Part shown: piece by piece, positions 41,492 through 51,400 of the stretch | Numbering within the stretch: position 1 is the first letter of the stretch | How the letters are laid out: the number at the start of each line of letters is the position of its first letter | DNA from: Methylonatrum kenyense | GTDB taxonomy: Bacteria > Pseudomonadota > Gammaproteobacteria > Nitrococcales > Aquisalimonadaceae | Direction of reading: 5' to 3' | DNA length: 64,000 bases | NCBI RefSeq assembly: GCF_023195885.1 | Contig: NZ_JALPKO010000006.1 | Location: forward strand, 153,034 to 217,033 | The notes under the pieces: generated by a model | Databases searched by the model: none | Told to the model about the DNA's origin: nothing | The model's input: the letters and a program-made list of their open reading frames with translations, nothing else | Position numbers and translations under genes: made by a program

Positions 41492-42477
41492 CCGCGCCTT
41501 ATCCATGGCAACGCGAACAGGCGGAGCGGCTCCGTCGTGCCTGGATGGCAGGACGGGTACCGCATGCAATCCTGCTTTGCGGCATCGCCGGCCTTGGTAA
41601 ACGTGACTTCGCCCGCTGGCTCGCCGCCTTGCTGCTGTGTGAATCCGGCGATGCCGATAGCGCCCCCTGCGGCCACTGTCGCGGCTGTCTCTTGCTGCAC
41701 GGTGAGGCACATCCGGACCTGTTCCGTATCGGTGTCGAGGAGGGCAAGCGGCAACTGGGCATCGACGCGATCCGGTCGCTGCTGGAGTTCACTCGCCTGA
41801 GCAGCCAGTATGGCGGTTACCGTCTGGCGCTGGTCCACCAGGCGGATCATATGACACGCAGCGCCGCGAACAGCCTGCTGAAGACACTGGAGGAGCCGCC
41901 GGCCGGGGCGGTACTGGTGTTGCTCGCCGATCAGTCCGCACGGCTGCCACCGACCGTTCGCAGCCGCTGCCAGCAACTGCGCTTCGCAGCACCGGAGATC
42001 GCTGTCGGAACACAATGGCTGCAGGCGGCCGGGGCGCCGGAGGCCGCGGCACTGCTGCCGGCCTGCGGCCAGGCGCCACTGGCAGCGCAGGCGCTGCACG
42101 AGAAAGGCGCCGCGGAATTACGCCGGTCCCTGATGCAGCAGCTGCTCACGCTCAGCCGGGGCAAGGCTTCGGTTAAGTCCTGTGCGGACAGCTGGCAGGC
42201 ACCGGATCTGCCACTGTTGCTGGACCTGCTCATCGTCACCGTGCAGCAGATCCAGCGTCAGTCGGCAGCGCCCGGTGGCGACACGTTGCCGTCGGCCCTG
42301 GCCGAGTTAAAACTGGATCCCGACGCGGCCTATGGGTATCTTGACTATCTGTACCAGACGCGGGCACTGAATGACCGCGCGTTGCAGCCGCGGTTACTGG
42401 TCGAGGATCTGTTGTTGCGCTGGCGAGGCATTGCAGCACCGGCGGGCCGGTCCGTCAGCAGGGCACAAGAGAGCTGA
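41488..42477 (+). CDS. holB: DNA polymerase III subunit delta'
   Basis: Clamp-loader subunit; 329 residues. AAA+ domain starts HAILLCGIAGLGKRDFARWL; four zinc cysteines lie in CGHCRGC and the preceding CESG stretch; ITRS-like GIDAIRSLLEF, MTRSAANSLLKTLEEPP and LLADQSARLPPTVRSRCQQL follow. ATG overlaps the tmk stop (ATGA), the usual tmk-holB-pilZ order. Confidence 0.96.
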   Translation: MTAPYPWQREQAERLRRAWMAGRVPHAILLCGIAGLGKRDFARWLAALLLCESGDADSAPCGHCRGCLLLHGEAHPDLFRIGVEEGKRQLGIDAIRSLLEFTRLSSQYGGYRLALVHQADHMTRSAANSLLKTLEEPPAGAVLVLLADQSARLPPTVRSRCQQLRFAAPEIAVGTQWLQAAGAPEAAALLPACGQAPLAAQALHEKGAAELRRSLMQQLLTLSRGKASVKSCADSWQAPDLPLLLDLLIVTVQQIQRQSAAPGGDTLPSALAELKLDPDAAYGYLDYLYQTRALNDRALQPRLLVEDLLLRWRGIAAPAGRSVSRAQES

Positions 42478-42484
42478 AAGCCTT

Positions 42485-42853
42485 ATGACACAGCCTGAAC
42501 AGGTGGCGGCAACTGGTGGTCGTCAGGGAATTCTGTCCCTGACAATCAAGGACAAACAGGCCCTTTATGCCGCCTATATGCCATTTATCCGCAACGGCGG
42601 GCTGTTCGTCCCCACGGGCAGCGAATACAAGCTTGGTGACGAGGTTTTCATTCTGCTGACGTTGATGGATGACGCGGAAAAGCTGCCGGTGGTTGGCAAC
42701 GTGGTCTGGATTACCCCCCGCCGCGCACAGGCCAACCGCTCGGCGGGCATCGGCATTCAGTTCAGCGATAAGACCGGTGATCAGGCCCGCACCCGGATCG
42801 AGAGCTACCTTGCCGGCGCGCTGGAAGGTGATCGCCCGACCCACACCATGTAA
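42485..42853 (+). CDS. pilZ: Type IV pilus assembly protein PilZ
   Basis: A 122-residue PilZ-domain protein very similar to the founding Pseudomonas aeruginosa PilZ: ILSLTIKDKQALYAAYMPFI, NGGLFVPT, YKLGDEVFILLTLMDD, VVWITPRRAQANRSAGIGIQF and the C-terminus DRPTHTM. It lacks the RxxxR motif that binds c-di-GMP, as does the Pseudomonas protein, which instead acts through PilB and FimX in pilus extension. Seven bases downstream of holB. Confidence 0.95.
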   Translation: MTQPEQVAATGGRQGILSLTIKDKQALYAAYMPFIRNGGLFVPTGSEYKLGDEVFILLTLMDDAEKLPVVGNVVWITPRRAQANRSAGIGIQFSDKTGDQARTRIESYLAGALEGDRPTHTM

Positions 42854-42918
42854 CGCCGGGCTGCGGCAGCCGCCGTGGCCGTAATACACCGCTCATGCAT
42901 CGCACAGGAGCTGGCACC

Positions 42919-43701
42919 ATGCAGCCCATGCTGGTCGATTCCCATTGTCATCTGCACATGCTGGAATCCGGGAAATCGCACCCGGATATCTATCTGAACG
43001 CGGCCCGCGAGCGCGGTATCGGACATTTCCTGACGGTGTCGGTGGATCTGGATTCGGTCGACGGCTTGCTGGACATGGCCGCGCGCTATCCACAGGTTTC
43101 AACCTCGGTGGGTGTACATCCCTGCGGCCGTCAGCTGCGGATGGAGTCACCGGAGACCCTGGCCGCAATGGCGGCCCCGGATCATGTGGTCGCAATCGGC
43201 GAGACCGGACTGGATTACCTGTGCACCGAAGACTCTGACCGGGAATGGCACCACCAGCGTTTCCGCGATCAGATTCGCGCCGCGAAACTGGCCGGCAAGC
43301 CGTTGATCATCCATACCCGCGGGGCGGCCGAGGACACGATCCGCATACTGCGTGAAGAAGGCGCGGATGCCGTCGGCGGCGTGATCCACTGTTTCACCGA
43401 GAACTGGACTTCGGCCAAGGCCTTTATGGATCTTGGCTTCTACATCTCGCTGAGCGGCATCATCACGTTTCCGAAATCGCACGGTCTGCGCAAGGTCAGC
43501 CGCAAGCTGCCAATGGACCGGATCATGGTGGAAACGGATGCTCCGTATCTTGCACCGGTACCGCACCGCGGCGGTCAGAATCAGCCGGCCTTCGTACGCG
43601 AAGTCGCCGAATGCCTGGCCGAGGTGCGGGACGTGCCCTTGCCCGAGCTGGCCGAACGGACCAGCGAGAATTTCCGTCAATTGTTCGGCGTCGGTCTCTA
43701 G
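42919..43701 (+). CDS. TatD family metal-dependent deoxyribonuclease
   Basis: A 260-residue TIM-barrel hydrolase. Metal ligands are visible in LVDSHCHLHM (start), AIGETGLDY, LIIHTRGAAEDTIRIL, GVIHCFTEN and MVETDAPYLAPVPHRG. The family acts as DNA 3' exonuclease or D-aminoacyl hydrolase-like enzyme; the neighbour order holB-pilZ-tatD is conserved (E. coli ycfH position). ATG 42919 with CAGGAG about nine bases upstream; ATG 42895 also in frame. The 42-bp dispersed repeat begins one base after the stop. Confidence 0.94.
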   Translation: MQPMLVDSHCHLHMLESGKSHPDIYLNAARERGIGHFLTVSVDLDSVDGLLDMAARYPQVSTSVGVHPCGRQLRMESPETLAAMAAPDHVVAIGETGLDYLCTEDSDREWHHQRFRDQIRAAKLAGKPLIIHTRGAAEDTIRILREEGADAVGGVIHCFTENWTSAKAFMDLGFYISLSGIITFPKSHGLRKVSRKLPMDRIMVETDAPYLAPVPHRGGQNQPAFVREVAECLAEVRDVPLPELAERTSENFRQLFGVGL

Positions 43702-43702
43702 A

Positions 43703-43744
43703 TGTGGAGTCTCATGAGGTTGTCCCCGGTAAGCCCTAGGACGC
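43703..43744 (+). repeat. 42-bp dispersed repeat, copy 2
   Basis: Matches 16983-17024 at 40 of 42 positions, same orientation. Begins one base after the tatD stop. Contains an 8-bp palindrome CTCATGAG. Confidence 0.8.
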
Positions 43745-43790
43745 TGATCGGTGGTTCGTTGTTGAGACTACCGTGCTGGCGATGCCAGGA

Positions 43791-44095
43791 GTAGGGTGAG
43801 TCAAGCGAAGCGGACCCACGCAGTGTGATCTATTGGCGGGAGAAAACGGTTTTCGGACAAGGAAGGTGTTCGGACAAACCAGAGCCGGGGTGCGCACTGG
43901 CGGCGGCGGTAAGGGAGCGCCTTTTTGCCACGATCGTGACGGATCACGCCGCGTGCATTCGCTACGCTTAATGCACCCTACGAAGCCTAGCGTCTTCGCC
44001 AGAACCCGTCTTAAAAAACCTTGTGCCTTGAACCTTTAACCTTGAGCCCGTGACGGATCACACTGCGTGCATTCGCTGCGCTTAATGCACCCTAC
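43791..44095. repeat. Three copies of a 46-bp GTAGGGTG...GTGATC repeat
   Basis: Two direct copies at 43936-43981 and 44050-44095 differ at only a few positions. Each runs from GTGACGGATCAC to TTAATGCACCCTAC. A more diverged copy in opposite orientation is at 43791-43830 (GTAGGGTGAGTCAAGCG...CACGCAGTGTGATC). Together they fill most of the gap 43745-44139, which holds no credible gene. Similar GTAGGGTGCATTAAGCGCAGCG elements are scattered in many beta- and gammaproteobacteria as far as I recall. Confidence 0.75.
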
Positions 44096-44139
44096 GCTTC
44101 GGGCGCAGCGCGCCTTGCCTCGGAAAAAATGCGGATTCC

Positions 44140-44178
44140 GACGCAGGCGTTCGAATAAATCAGCCTTTGCCTAGCGGA
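44140..44178 (+). repeat. GAATAAATCAG-type dispersed repeat, copy 1
   Basis: ACGCAGGCGTTCGAATAAAT followed by CAGCC and TAGCGGA. It matches 45957-45998 with a few substitutions. The copies flank the aminotransferase-uspA block. Confidence 0.6.
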
Positions 44179-44234
44179 GCGTTGATTGATTCCCGCCTCC
44201 GCCGCGCAGGGCAGCGTTTTCCGGCGTCGCGGTT

Positions 44235-45362
44235 TCAGGGCAGGGCGGCGAGCGCGGTATCTAAAGCGCGGTCCAGTTGCTCCGGCGTGTTATAGAAATG
44301 GGGCGCGAATCGTACGCCGCCACCACGCCTGGCGCAGATGACACCAGCCTGCATCAACTGCCGATGCAGAACTGCGGAATCCAGCCCCGGGGAGCGAAAA
44401 ACCACGATACCCGAGCGGCGCGCCGGTGACGGGTCCGACAACAGCTCCAGCGCCGGCTCCTGCCGCAGTCGATCACAGAGATGGCCCGTATTTGCAAGAA
44501 CCCTGCTCTCCACTGCCGCCATGCCGACCTCGTCCTGCAACAACGACAGACTTGCCTCCAGGGCATGCGTGGCCAGCATGTTGGGGCTGCCACACTCGAA
44601 GCGCCGAGCTGTCTGGGCAGGCTGCCAATCCTTACGGTCGTAATCTCCGGCATGCTCGACCATGTGCCAACCGAACTGATGCAGGGTCAGCCGCTCCCGC
44701 AGTTCGGGGCGAACGTAAAGCAGGCCGAGTCCCTCGGGTGCCAACATCCACTTGTGACCATCGGCCACCACGAAATCGGCAGCAACGCTGGCCAGATCGA
44801 ACTGCAGCGCGCCAAGGCTCTGGATTGCGTCGACGCATAACAGAATCTGGTGCTCTCTGCAGGCGCTTGCCAGTCGCGCGAGGTCCATCCGGCGCCCGGA
44901 GCCATACTGGACCGAGCTGACGCTGAGAAGACGGGTGCGAGACCCCATGGCCGCGATCAATCGTTGCTCGGGATCGTCCGCCCCCCGGGTGTCCACGTCA
45001 CGTATCCGCACACCACGGGGGTGCAGGGACTCCCAGACGATGCGGTTGGACGGAAACTCCTCGGTGTTGATGATCACTTCATCGCCGGCCTGCCAATCCA
45101 GACCATGGGCGATAACCGACAGCCCCTCTGACGTGTTTTTCACCAGTGCAATATCGTGAGGCGCATGCGCACCGATCAACCGCGCCAGGCGCTCGCGAAG
45201 GGCGTTCTCGGTCTCCAGCCAGCGGGGATAATCGGCCGCGCCGCGATGAATGTTCTCGTCTGAGAACCGGATAACTGCGTCTCGCGTGCGCTTTGGCCAT
45301 GGTCCCACACCGGCGTGGTTCAGATAGACCAGGTCAGGGTCTTGGGGAAATTCCGGATGCAA
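44235..45362 (-). CDS. Class V aminotransferase (PLP-dependent, cysteine desulfurase-like fold)
   Basis: A 375-residue fold-type I PLP enzyme. It starts YLNHAGVGPWP, has NTSEGLSVIAHGL, the DAIQSLGALQFDL stretch with the PLP-contacting Asp, and the Schiff-base Lys in VADGHKWMLAPEGLGLLYV near residue 203. RFECGSPN and RRGGGVRFAPHFYNTPEQLD near the C-terminus match the isopenicillin-epimerase/NifS-like subgroup. No desulfurase Cys loop is evident, so amino-transfer, racemisation or lyase activity is all possible. Substrate unknown. It stands apart from the housekeeping operons and is flanked by dispersed repeats. Confidence 0.88.
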   Translation of the reverse strand: MHPEFPQDPDLVYLNHAGVGPWPKRTRDAVIRFSDENIHRGAADYPRWLETENALRERLARLIGAHAPHDIALVKNTSEGLSVIAHGLDWQAGDEVIINTEEFPSNRIVWESLHPRGVRIRDVDTRGADDPEQRLIAAMGSRTRLLSVSSVQYGSGRRMDLARLASACREHQILLCVDAIQSLGALQFDLASVAADFVVADGHKWMLAPEGLGLLYVRPELRERLTLHQFGWHMVEHAGDYDRKDWQPAQTARRFECGSPNMLATHALEASLSLLQDEVGMAAVESRVLANTGHLCDRLRQEPALELLSDPSPARRSGIVVFRSPGLDSAVLHRQLMQAGVICARRGGGVRFAPHFYNTPEQLDRALDTALAALP

Positions 45363-45451
45363 TTGGCCTCCAGCTTTCCAGGTCTAGAAACTGGATGGGA
45401 CGCAAGTCGGCAACAGAAGCGCGCCGACCTGCATCAATAATCCCGGACGAG

Positions 45452-45913
45452 TCAGGGAATGACCATGACGGGGCAGGGGGCATGATGAATGACGCGTTGC
45501 GACACGCTGCCCATTAGCGCACCACTGATCCGACCAAGGCCACGGTGTCCGAGCAGGACGAGCGGACTCTCCGCTTCCTTTGCATAACGCACGAGCTCCG
45601 TCGACGGGTCACCCGCCAGACGCACACGCTCGACATCGAGCGCCGGATCGAGTTGTTCGGCCGCCAGATCGAACGCCTGTGCCGCCGCGTCATCACTGAG
45701 CCGGGTGAAGGTCTCCTGATCGAACGGGTCGATGCCAACCATCGCCGCCGAGGGACCGTGCATGCCGATCAGGTCCAGCGCTGTCCGGGGAAATACGTGG
45801 ACCAGCTTCACTGAGGCCCCGGTCGAGCGAGCCAGCGTGGACGCGTAGCGGGCAGCGACAAGGGCATGTTCAGAGCCGTCGCAACCAATGATCAGGGTGC
45901 GTATATCCGTCAT
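45452..45913 (-). CDS. Universal stress protein, UspA family
   Basis: A 153-residue single-domain Usp. The N-terminal LIIGCDGSEHALVAARYA and the C-terminal ATP-binding pattern G-x2-G-x9-G-S (LLGHRGLGRISGALMGSVSQ), then HHAPCPVMVIP, are typical. A strong AAGGAGG ribosome-binding site lies just upstream of its ATG on the minus strand. Same orientation as the aminotransferase gene, 89 bases apart, so possibly one transcript. Confidence 0.93.
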   Translation of the reverse strand: MTDIRTLIIGCDGSEHALVAARYASTLARSTGASVKLVHVFPRTALDLIGMHGPSAAMVGIDPFDQETFTRLSDDAAAQAFDLAAEQLDPALDVERVRLAGDPSTELVRYAKEAESPLVLLGHRGLGRISGALMGSVSQRVIHHAPCPVMVIP

Positions 45914-45942
45914 TGCGGAACCTCCTTTTTCTCAAGGAAACA

Positions 45943-45998
45943 CTGATTTATTCCCAAACGCAGGCGTGCGAATAATTCAGCGTTCCCTGGCCAGCGGG
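45943..45998 (+). repeat. GAATAAATCAG-type dispersed repeat, copy 2, with inverted left arm
   Basis: CTGATTTATTC (45943-45953) is an imperfect inverted match of GAATAATTCAG (45970-45980), enclosing ACGCAGGCGTGC, and AGCGGG follows. The right part matches copy 1 at 44140-44178. Confidence 0.6.
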
Positions 45999-46137
45999 AC
46001 TGGCAGGTTTCCTTCTCAGCCTGGTGGCAATCGGGAATAATGCGTGCCACGAATTACGAGAAAACACCTTCCGGGACCGGCAACTGCTGTCCCGGCGGCC
46101 GTTTTCACTCACATTGAAGCATAGGAGAGCGCATCGG

Positions 46138-46512
46138 ATGTGGCATGAATCGACAAACGAGCCACCGGAGACGGGTTCCAGCAGCCAGTCGCCGCTTGCG
46201 GAGTTGATTGACGGCCAGACACTGGCCCTGGTGCCGAAAAGTATCAGCGGCTGGGTGTTGTTCGAGTCCGGAGTTTCCAGCAAGGCATCCCTCGCCTTCA
46301 TGATGATCTACCTGAAGGCGACGATTTATCAGGCTGGTGCCCGCGGCGGTGTTGAGCAGGTGCGCGAACACATGCCGGCTTACTTCGAAATCTCGGAGTC
46401 GGAAGCGGATGCACTGCTGGACGAACTGGTGGATGCGCAGCTCCTGCTAAGGCGGGAGGAAGGGAGTGAAATAATCCGCGAATTACCGCCCCAGGCGTTT
46501 CAGGCAAGCTGA
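46138..46512 (+). CDS. Hypothetical protein, 124 residues
   Basis: Not recognised. ATG 46138 has AGGAG about ten bases upstream. No signal peptide or transmembrane helix; a hydrophobic ALAFMMIYLKATIYQ-like stretch in the middle and an acidic C-terminal helix (ISESEADALLDELVDAQLLL) suggest an all-helical soluble protein. Composition matches neighbouring coding sequence. It lies just before the TetR regulator and could be unrelated to the efflux genes. Confidence 0.6.
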   Translation: MWHESTNEPPETGSSSQSPLAELIDGQTLALVPKSISGWVLFESGVSSKASLAFMMIYLKATIYQAGARGGVEQVREHMPAYFEISESEADALLDELVDAQLLLRREEGSEIIRELPPQAFQAS

Positions 46513-46589
46513 TCTCCCAGTTCCTTCCGGTGCCTGTCGGCCTGACTTGACCTTCGCTTCGCTAGCGTCTAGCCTTCCCCGCTCACGGA

Positions 46590-46605
46590 CGGACTGGTCA
46601 GTCCG
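46590..46605. promoter_or_regulatory. TetR-type palindromic operator
   Basis: CGGACTG-GT-CAGTCCG is a perfect 7-bp inverted repeat with a 2-base spacer. It ends 15 bases before the regulator's ATG, with a GGAGGT ribosome-binding site between, so binding would block transcription or translation start. Typical of TetR/AcrR autoregulation. Confidence 0.65.
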
Positions 46606-46620
46606 TTTTGGAGGTTTGGG

Positions 46621-47244
46621 ATGGGTGTGATGGCAAAACGGGTGCACAAGCCGGCGGCGGTGCGCGAATCGGAAATCCTGGAGGCGGCCGCAAGCTGCTT
46701 CGCGGCACATGGCTACCGGGGCGTGGATGTCCAGTTGATTGCCGACACGGCTGGTGTCGGCAAGGGCACGGTCTATCGCTACTTCGTCAACAAGGAAGCT
46801 TTGTTTCGCGCGGCGCTCCGCCATTGCCTTGACCTGTTACGGCACGAAGTCCGGACCGCATCGGATCATCTGACCGAACCGATGCAACGCTTTCGTGCCG
46901 CAACCCGCGCCTACCTGGCTTACTTCGACCAGCATCCGCAGACCATCGAATTGTTCATTCAGGAGCGAGCAGAGTTTCGCGACCAGGAGACGCCGCTGTA
47001 TTTCCTCTACGTGGATGAGCACCGGGACCATTGGCTGGCTTTGTGGCGGCAGTTGATGCAGGAAGGGCGGCTGCGGGTAAACGATGCCGAGGCCGTCAAT
47101 CGCCTTGTCAGCCGCATGCTGTACGGCTTCATCCTGTCCCGGACCGCGGAGCCGAACGCGGGCTCGCTGGAGGACGGCTTTCAGGAGCTGTTCGACATCA
47201 TGCTGCACGGCATCCTTCGCGCCGCCCCGAAGGACAGCACCTGA
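46621..47244 (+). CDS. TetR/AcrR family repressor of the adjacent efflux system
   Basis: A 207-residue repressor. The N-terminal HTH reads EILEAAASCFAAHGYRGVDV, then IADTAGVGKGTVYRYFVNKE, exactly the TetR pattern. The C-terminal helices form the ligand pocket. GGAGGT sits five bases before ATG 46621. It precedes the MFP-RND-OMF genes in the same orientation with a 48-base gap, so it is probably the first gene of the efflux operon and controls itself and the pump. Confidence 0.92.
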   Translation: MGVMAKRVHKPAAVRESEILEAAASCFAAHGYRGVDVQLIADTAGVGKGTVYRYFVNKEALFRAALRHCLDLLRHEVRTASDHLTEPMQRFRAATRAYLAYFDQHPQTIELFIQERAEFRDQETPLYFLYVDEHRDHWLALWRQLMQEGRLRVNDAEAVNRLVSRMLYGFILSRTAEPNAGSLEDGFQELFDIMLHGILRAAPKDST

Positions 47245-47292
47245 CGGGGCAACTCCCGCCGGCAAGAATTAACGAACGGAGCAGGGCAAATC

Positions 47293-48450
47293 ATGACACA
47301 CCCGGCACGCCAAAGGACCACCGCGCAGTACTCGGCCATTATTGGCCTGGTGCTGACGGCCGTCGTTGCTCTCAGCGCATGCATGAATGGCAATGACGAA
47401 ACCGCCGCCGACCCACAGGCAGAACAACGCAGCGTCTCCGTTGCGGTCATGAAACTGTCCTCCGAGTCCGTCGAGGTGGAAAGCGACTATGCCGGCCGCG
47501 TTCGGGGCTCGAGGGAAGTGGAAGTCCGTGCGCGGGTCGAGGGCATCCTTGAGGAGCGCCTGTACCAGGAGGGCCAGCGCGTGGAGAAGGGTGATCCGCT
47601 GTTTCGCATCGATCCGGAGCCGTTCGAGATTGCGCTCCGTGGTGCCCGTGCCGAACGTGACGACGCGGCGGCCAACCTGGAACTGGCCAACCGCGAGTGG
47701 CAGCGCATTTCACGCCTGTTCGAGCAGGATGCGGTCAGCCAGCGACAGCGGGACGAGGCCGAGATCAACCGTGATCTGGCCCGCGCACGACTGGCGATTC
47801 GCGAGGCAGCGGTGGCGGATGCCCAGCGTAACCTGCGGTATACCGAGGTCGTCGCTCCAGTCACCGGTGCCACTGATCTGGAAACAGTGCCGGAAGGCAG
47901 CCTGATTGATCGCAACGCACTGCTCACCCGTGTGACCCAGCACGATCCGGTACACATCCGTTTTTCGCTGCCGGAAAACGATGCCGCGGTGCAGCGGGTT
48001 GCTCGTCGTGCAATGAGTGGCACCGGCGAGCATGAATACAGCGCCCGTGTGCGACTGCCGGATGGCAGTTGGTACGACGAACGCGGCACCGTGGACTTCA
48101 CCGACAGCACCATCGATGCGCGCACCGGCAGCGTTCAGTCCCGCGCCGTGGTGCCGAATGCGGATGGCGGCCTGATTCCCGGTCAGTTCGTGCGTGTGCG
48201 CCTGATCCTGCAGCGACTCGAAGACGTCTACCTGATCCCAGCCGAGGCAGTCGGAGAGGGACCGAACGGACCCACCGTTTTCCTGGTTGATGGCGACGAC
48301 AAGGCCCGCCAGGTCGATATCGAACTGGGCTCGCTGATCGATGGCCGCCAGCTTGTACTCAGCGGATTGAGTGACGGCGATCGCCTGGTGGTCGACGGCC
48401 AGGTTGCCCTGTCGGACGGCGCCCCGGTGCAGGTCCGGGAGGCGGACTGA
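47293..48450 (+). CDS. RND efflux periplasmic adaptor lipoprotein (AcrA/MexA family)
   Basis: A 385-residue membrane fusion protein bridging pump and outer-membrane channel. The signal peptide ends in a lipobox LSAC (Cys about residue 31). The lipoyl/hairpin domain shows [20 protein letters not shown] and FRIDPEPFE. The coiled coil is rich in [17 protein letters not shown] repeats. The beta-barrel has VAPVTGATD and [12 protein letters not shown]. One base separates it from the pump gene. Confidence 0.94.
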   Translation: MTHPARQRTTAQYSAIIGLVLTAVVALSACMNGNDETAADPQAEQRSVSVAVMKLSSESVEVESDYAGRVRGSREVEVRARVEGILEERLYQEGQRVEKGDPLFRIDPEPFEIALRGARAERDDAAANLELANREWQRISRLFEQDAVSQRQRDEAEINRDLARARLAIREAAVADAQRNLRYTEVVAPVTGATDLETVPEGSLIDRNALLTRVTQHDPVHIRFSLPENDAAVQRVARRAMSGTGEHEYSARVRLPDGSWYDERGTVDFTDSTIDARTGSVQSRAVVPNADGGLIPGQFVRVRLILQRLEDVYLIPAEAVGEGPNGPTVFLVDGDDKARQVDIELGSLIDGRQLVLSGLSDGDRLVVDGQVALSDGAPVQVREAD

Positions 48451-48451
48451 G

Positions 48452-51400
48452 ATGCTGCGTTTCTTCATTGACCGGCCGATCTTCGCCTCCGTCATCTCGT
48501 TCATCATCCTGCTCGCCGGCGGGGCGGCGCTGCAGACCCTGCCCATTGAGCAGTATCCCGATGTGGTGCCCCCGGAAATCGTGGTCGAGGCGAATTATCC
48601 TGGCGCCAGCTCCGAGGTGATTGCAGAGTCCGTCGCCGCGCCGCTTGAGCAGGAGATTAACGGCGTCGACGACATGATCTACATGGAGTCGACCAGTACC
48701 GACGCCGGCTCGCTGCGCGTCACTGTTTCCTTCGAGCTGGGCACCGATCCGGACCAGGCGACGATCAACGTCAACAACCGGGTCCAGGCCGCGCTGCCAC
48801 GCCTGCCGCAGGCGGTCCGTGACCAGGGGGTTCGGGTCGAGGCGCGCTCCACCAACATCCTGCTGGTCCCGGTGTTGAGCTCGCCGGACGGCCGCTACGA
48901 CTCGCTGTTCATCGGCAACTATGCGCTGCTGAATGTCCTCGACGAGCTGGTCCGCCTGCCGGGCGTTGGTGATGCGGCGCTGTTCGGTGCCCAGGACTAC
49001 GCCATGCGTATCTGGCTGCGACCGGACAAGATGGCGCAGTACGATCTGACACCCAGCGATATTGCCGCGGCACTGCGCGAGCAGAATGCCCAGTTCGCCG
49101 CCGGCCGCATCGGCGCCGAGCCCTCCAGCGAGGGTCAGGCATTTACCTTCGCCGTCACCACGCGGGGACAACTGGATGACACCGGGGAGTTTGAACGGAT
49201 CATCCTGCGGTCCGACGAGGACGGCGGCACATTGCGCCTGGGCGACGTCGCCCGCGCCGAACTCGGTGCGCAGGATTACAACTTCTCCGCCACATACAAC
49301 GGCGAACCCACAGTACCCATCGGCATCTATCTGCAACCGGGCGCCAACGCGCTGGACACCGCCAACGAGGTCCGTCAGGCGCTGAAGGGCATCAGCGAGC
49401 GATTTCCCGAAGGCCTGGAATACACCATCGCCTACGACACCACCGAGTTTGTCGAGATCTCCATTCGCGAGGTGGTCATTACCCTGCTGGTGGCGATCGG
49501 GCTGGTGGTGCTGGTGACCTTCCTGTTCCTGCAACATCTGCGCGCCACGCTGATTCCGGTGGTGGCCATCCCGGTGTCGTTGATCGGCACGTTTGCCGGC
49601 ATGCAGGCACTCGGCTTCTCGATCAATCTGCTGACGCTGTTCGGCCTGGTGCTGGCAATCGGCATCGTGGTCGACAACGCGATTATCGTGATGGAGAACG
49701 TCGAGCGCCTGATAAAGGAGAAGGGGCTCAAGGCGCGCGATGCCGCAGTTGAAACCATGCAACAGGTGGCCGGCGCGGTGGTGGCCTCAACCCTGGTTCT
49801 GGTGGCAGTGTTCGCGCCGGTCGCCTTCCTTGGCGGCCTCAGTGGTGAGCTCTACCGACAGTTCGCGGTGACCATTGCCGTCTCGGTGGTAGTCTCCGGC
49901 GTGGTGGCCCTGACCCTGACCCCGGCCATGTGCGCGCTTTTGCTGGACAAGCAGAAGCACACCGTGTCGAAACCCTTCGCCTGGTTCAATGCCGGCTTCG
50001 AGTACCTGACCCGCGGTTTCGTGGCCACGGTCGGATTCCTGATCCGACGCTGGATCGTCGGCCTGACCCTGTTCCTCGGCTTTTGCGTCGGCACCGTGCT
50101 GTTGCTGGAACGCATGCCTTCCGGGCTGGTGCCGCAGGAAGATCAGGGCCTGGCGCTGGTTGCCGGCCAGTTGCCGCCGACGTCCTCGTTGCCGCGCACC
50201 GAGGACGTGCGGCAACAGTTGACCGAGGCATTGCTGGAGATCGACGAGGTGGAGGAGTTCACCGCCTTTGCCGGCTTCGACATTATCGCCGCAAGTCTAC
50301 GCACCAACTCCTTGGTCGGGTTCGTCAATTTCACGGACTGGTCGGAGCGACCTGCGCCCGAGCAACATGCCCAGGCGCTGACCGGACGCATCATGGCGGC
50401 CGGTGCGGAGATCAGTGGCGCCAACATCTTTTCCTTCCTGCTGCCGCCGATTCAGGGCATGTCGCTCACCGGTGGCGTCGAGGGCTACCTGCAGGTGCGC
50501 GGGGATGCCACGATTCAGGAAGTCAGTACGCTCGCCAACGACGTCGTCGAACGGGCCAATGCACGCCCCGAGCTGACCAATGTGCAGACATCATTGGACG
50601 CCAGCATCCCGCGCTACAACGCTGAAGTCGACCGGGAAAAGGCGAAGGCGCTGGATGTACCGATCGACCGCATCTTCGAAACCATGCAGAGCACCTTTGG
50701 TGCCTTCTATGTCAATGATTTCACGTATCAGGGGCGGCTCTGGCGCGTGAACATGCAGTCCGAGGCGGAATTCCGCGGCCAGCCCGAAGACATCCGCCAT
50801 GTCTTCGTGCGCTCGGACAGCGGCGACATGGTGCCATTGAGTTCCCTGGTCAGCCTGGACCGGCAGAGCGGGGCGGACCTGCTGGACCGTTTCAACCTGT
50901 ATCAGTCGGCTCAGATTCTCGGTGACCCGGCACCCGGGTATACCTCGGCAGAGGCCAAGGCCGCACTTGAAGCGGTGGTCGCCGAACTGGACACCGAGCA
51001 GGACACGGTCTTCGGCTGGATCGGCGAGGCCTATCAGCTGGATGTGGCGGCCGGCGCCGGCGGCGCGGCCTTCGCCCTGGGCCTGCTGATGGTGTTCCTG
51101 ATCCTGGCCGCCCAGTATGAGCGCCTGACCCTGCCGCTGGCGGTCGCGACCGCGGTGCCGTTTGGTGTGTTCGGCGCGGCCATGCTCGCGCTGATCCGCG
51201 GCTTTCCGAACGACATCTACTTCCAGGTGGCCTTGCTGGTGCTGATCGGTCTGGCGGCCAAGAACGCGATCCTGATCGTCGAATTCGCGGCCCAGAACCG
51301 TGCCACCGGAATGAGCTCCACCGATGCCGCGATGGCGGCGGCCCGACAGCGTTTCCGGGCCATTATCATGACCGCAATGACCTTCATCATTGGCACGCTG

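Noticed and set aside
43833..44039. Short plus-strand frame between tatD and the aminotransferase
   Set aside because: It runs through the dispersed repeats, lacks a ribosome-binding site and shows no protein-like pattern.
43791..44095. CRISPR array
   Set aside because: Only three copies, mixed orientation, irregular spacing, diverged sequence and no cas genes.
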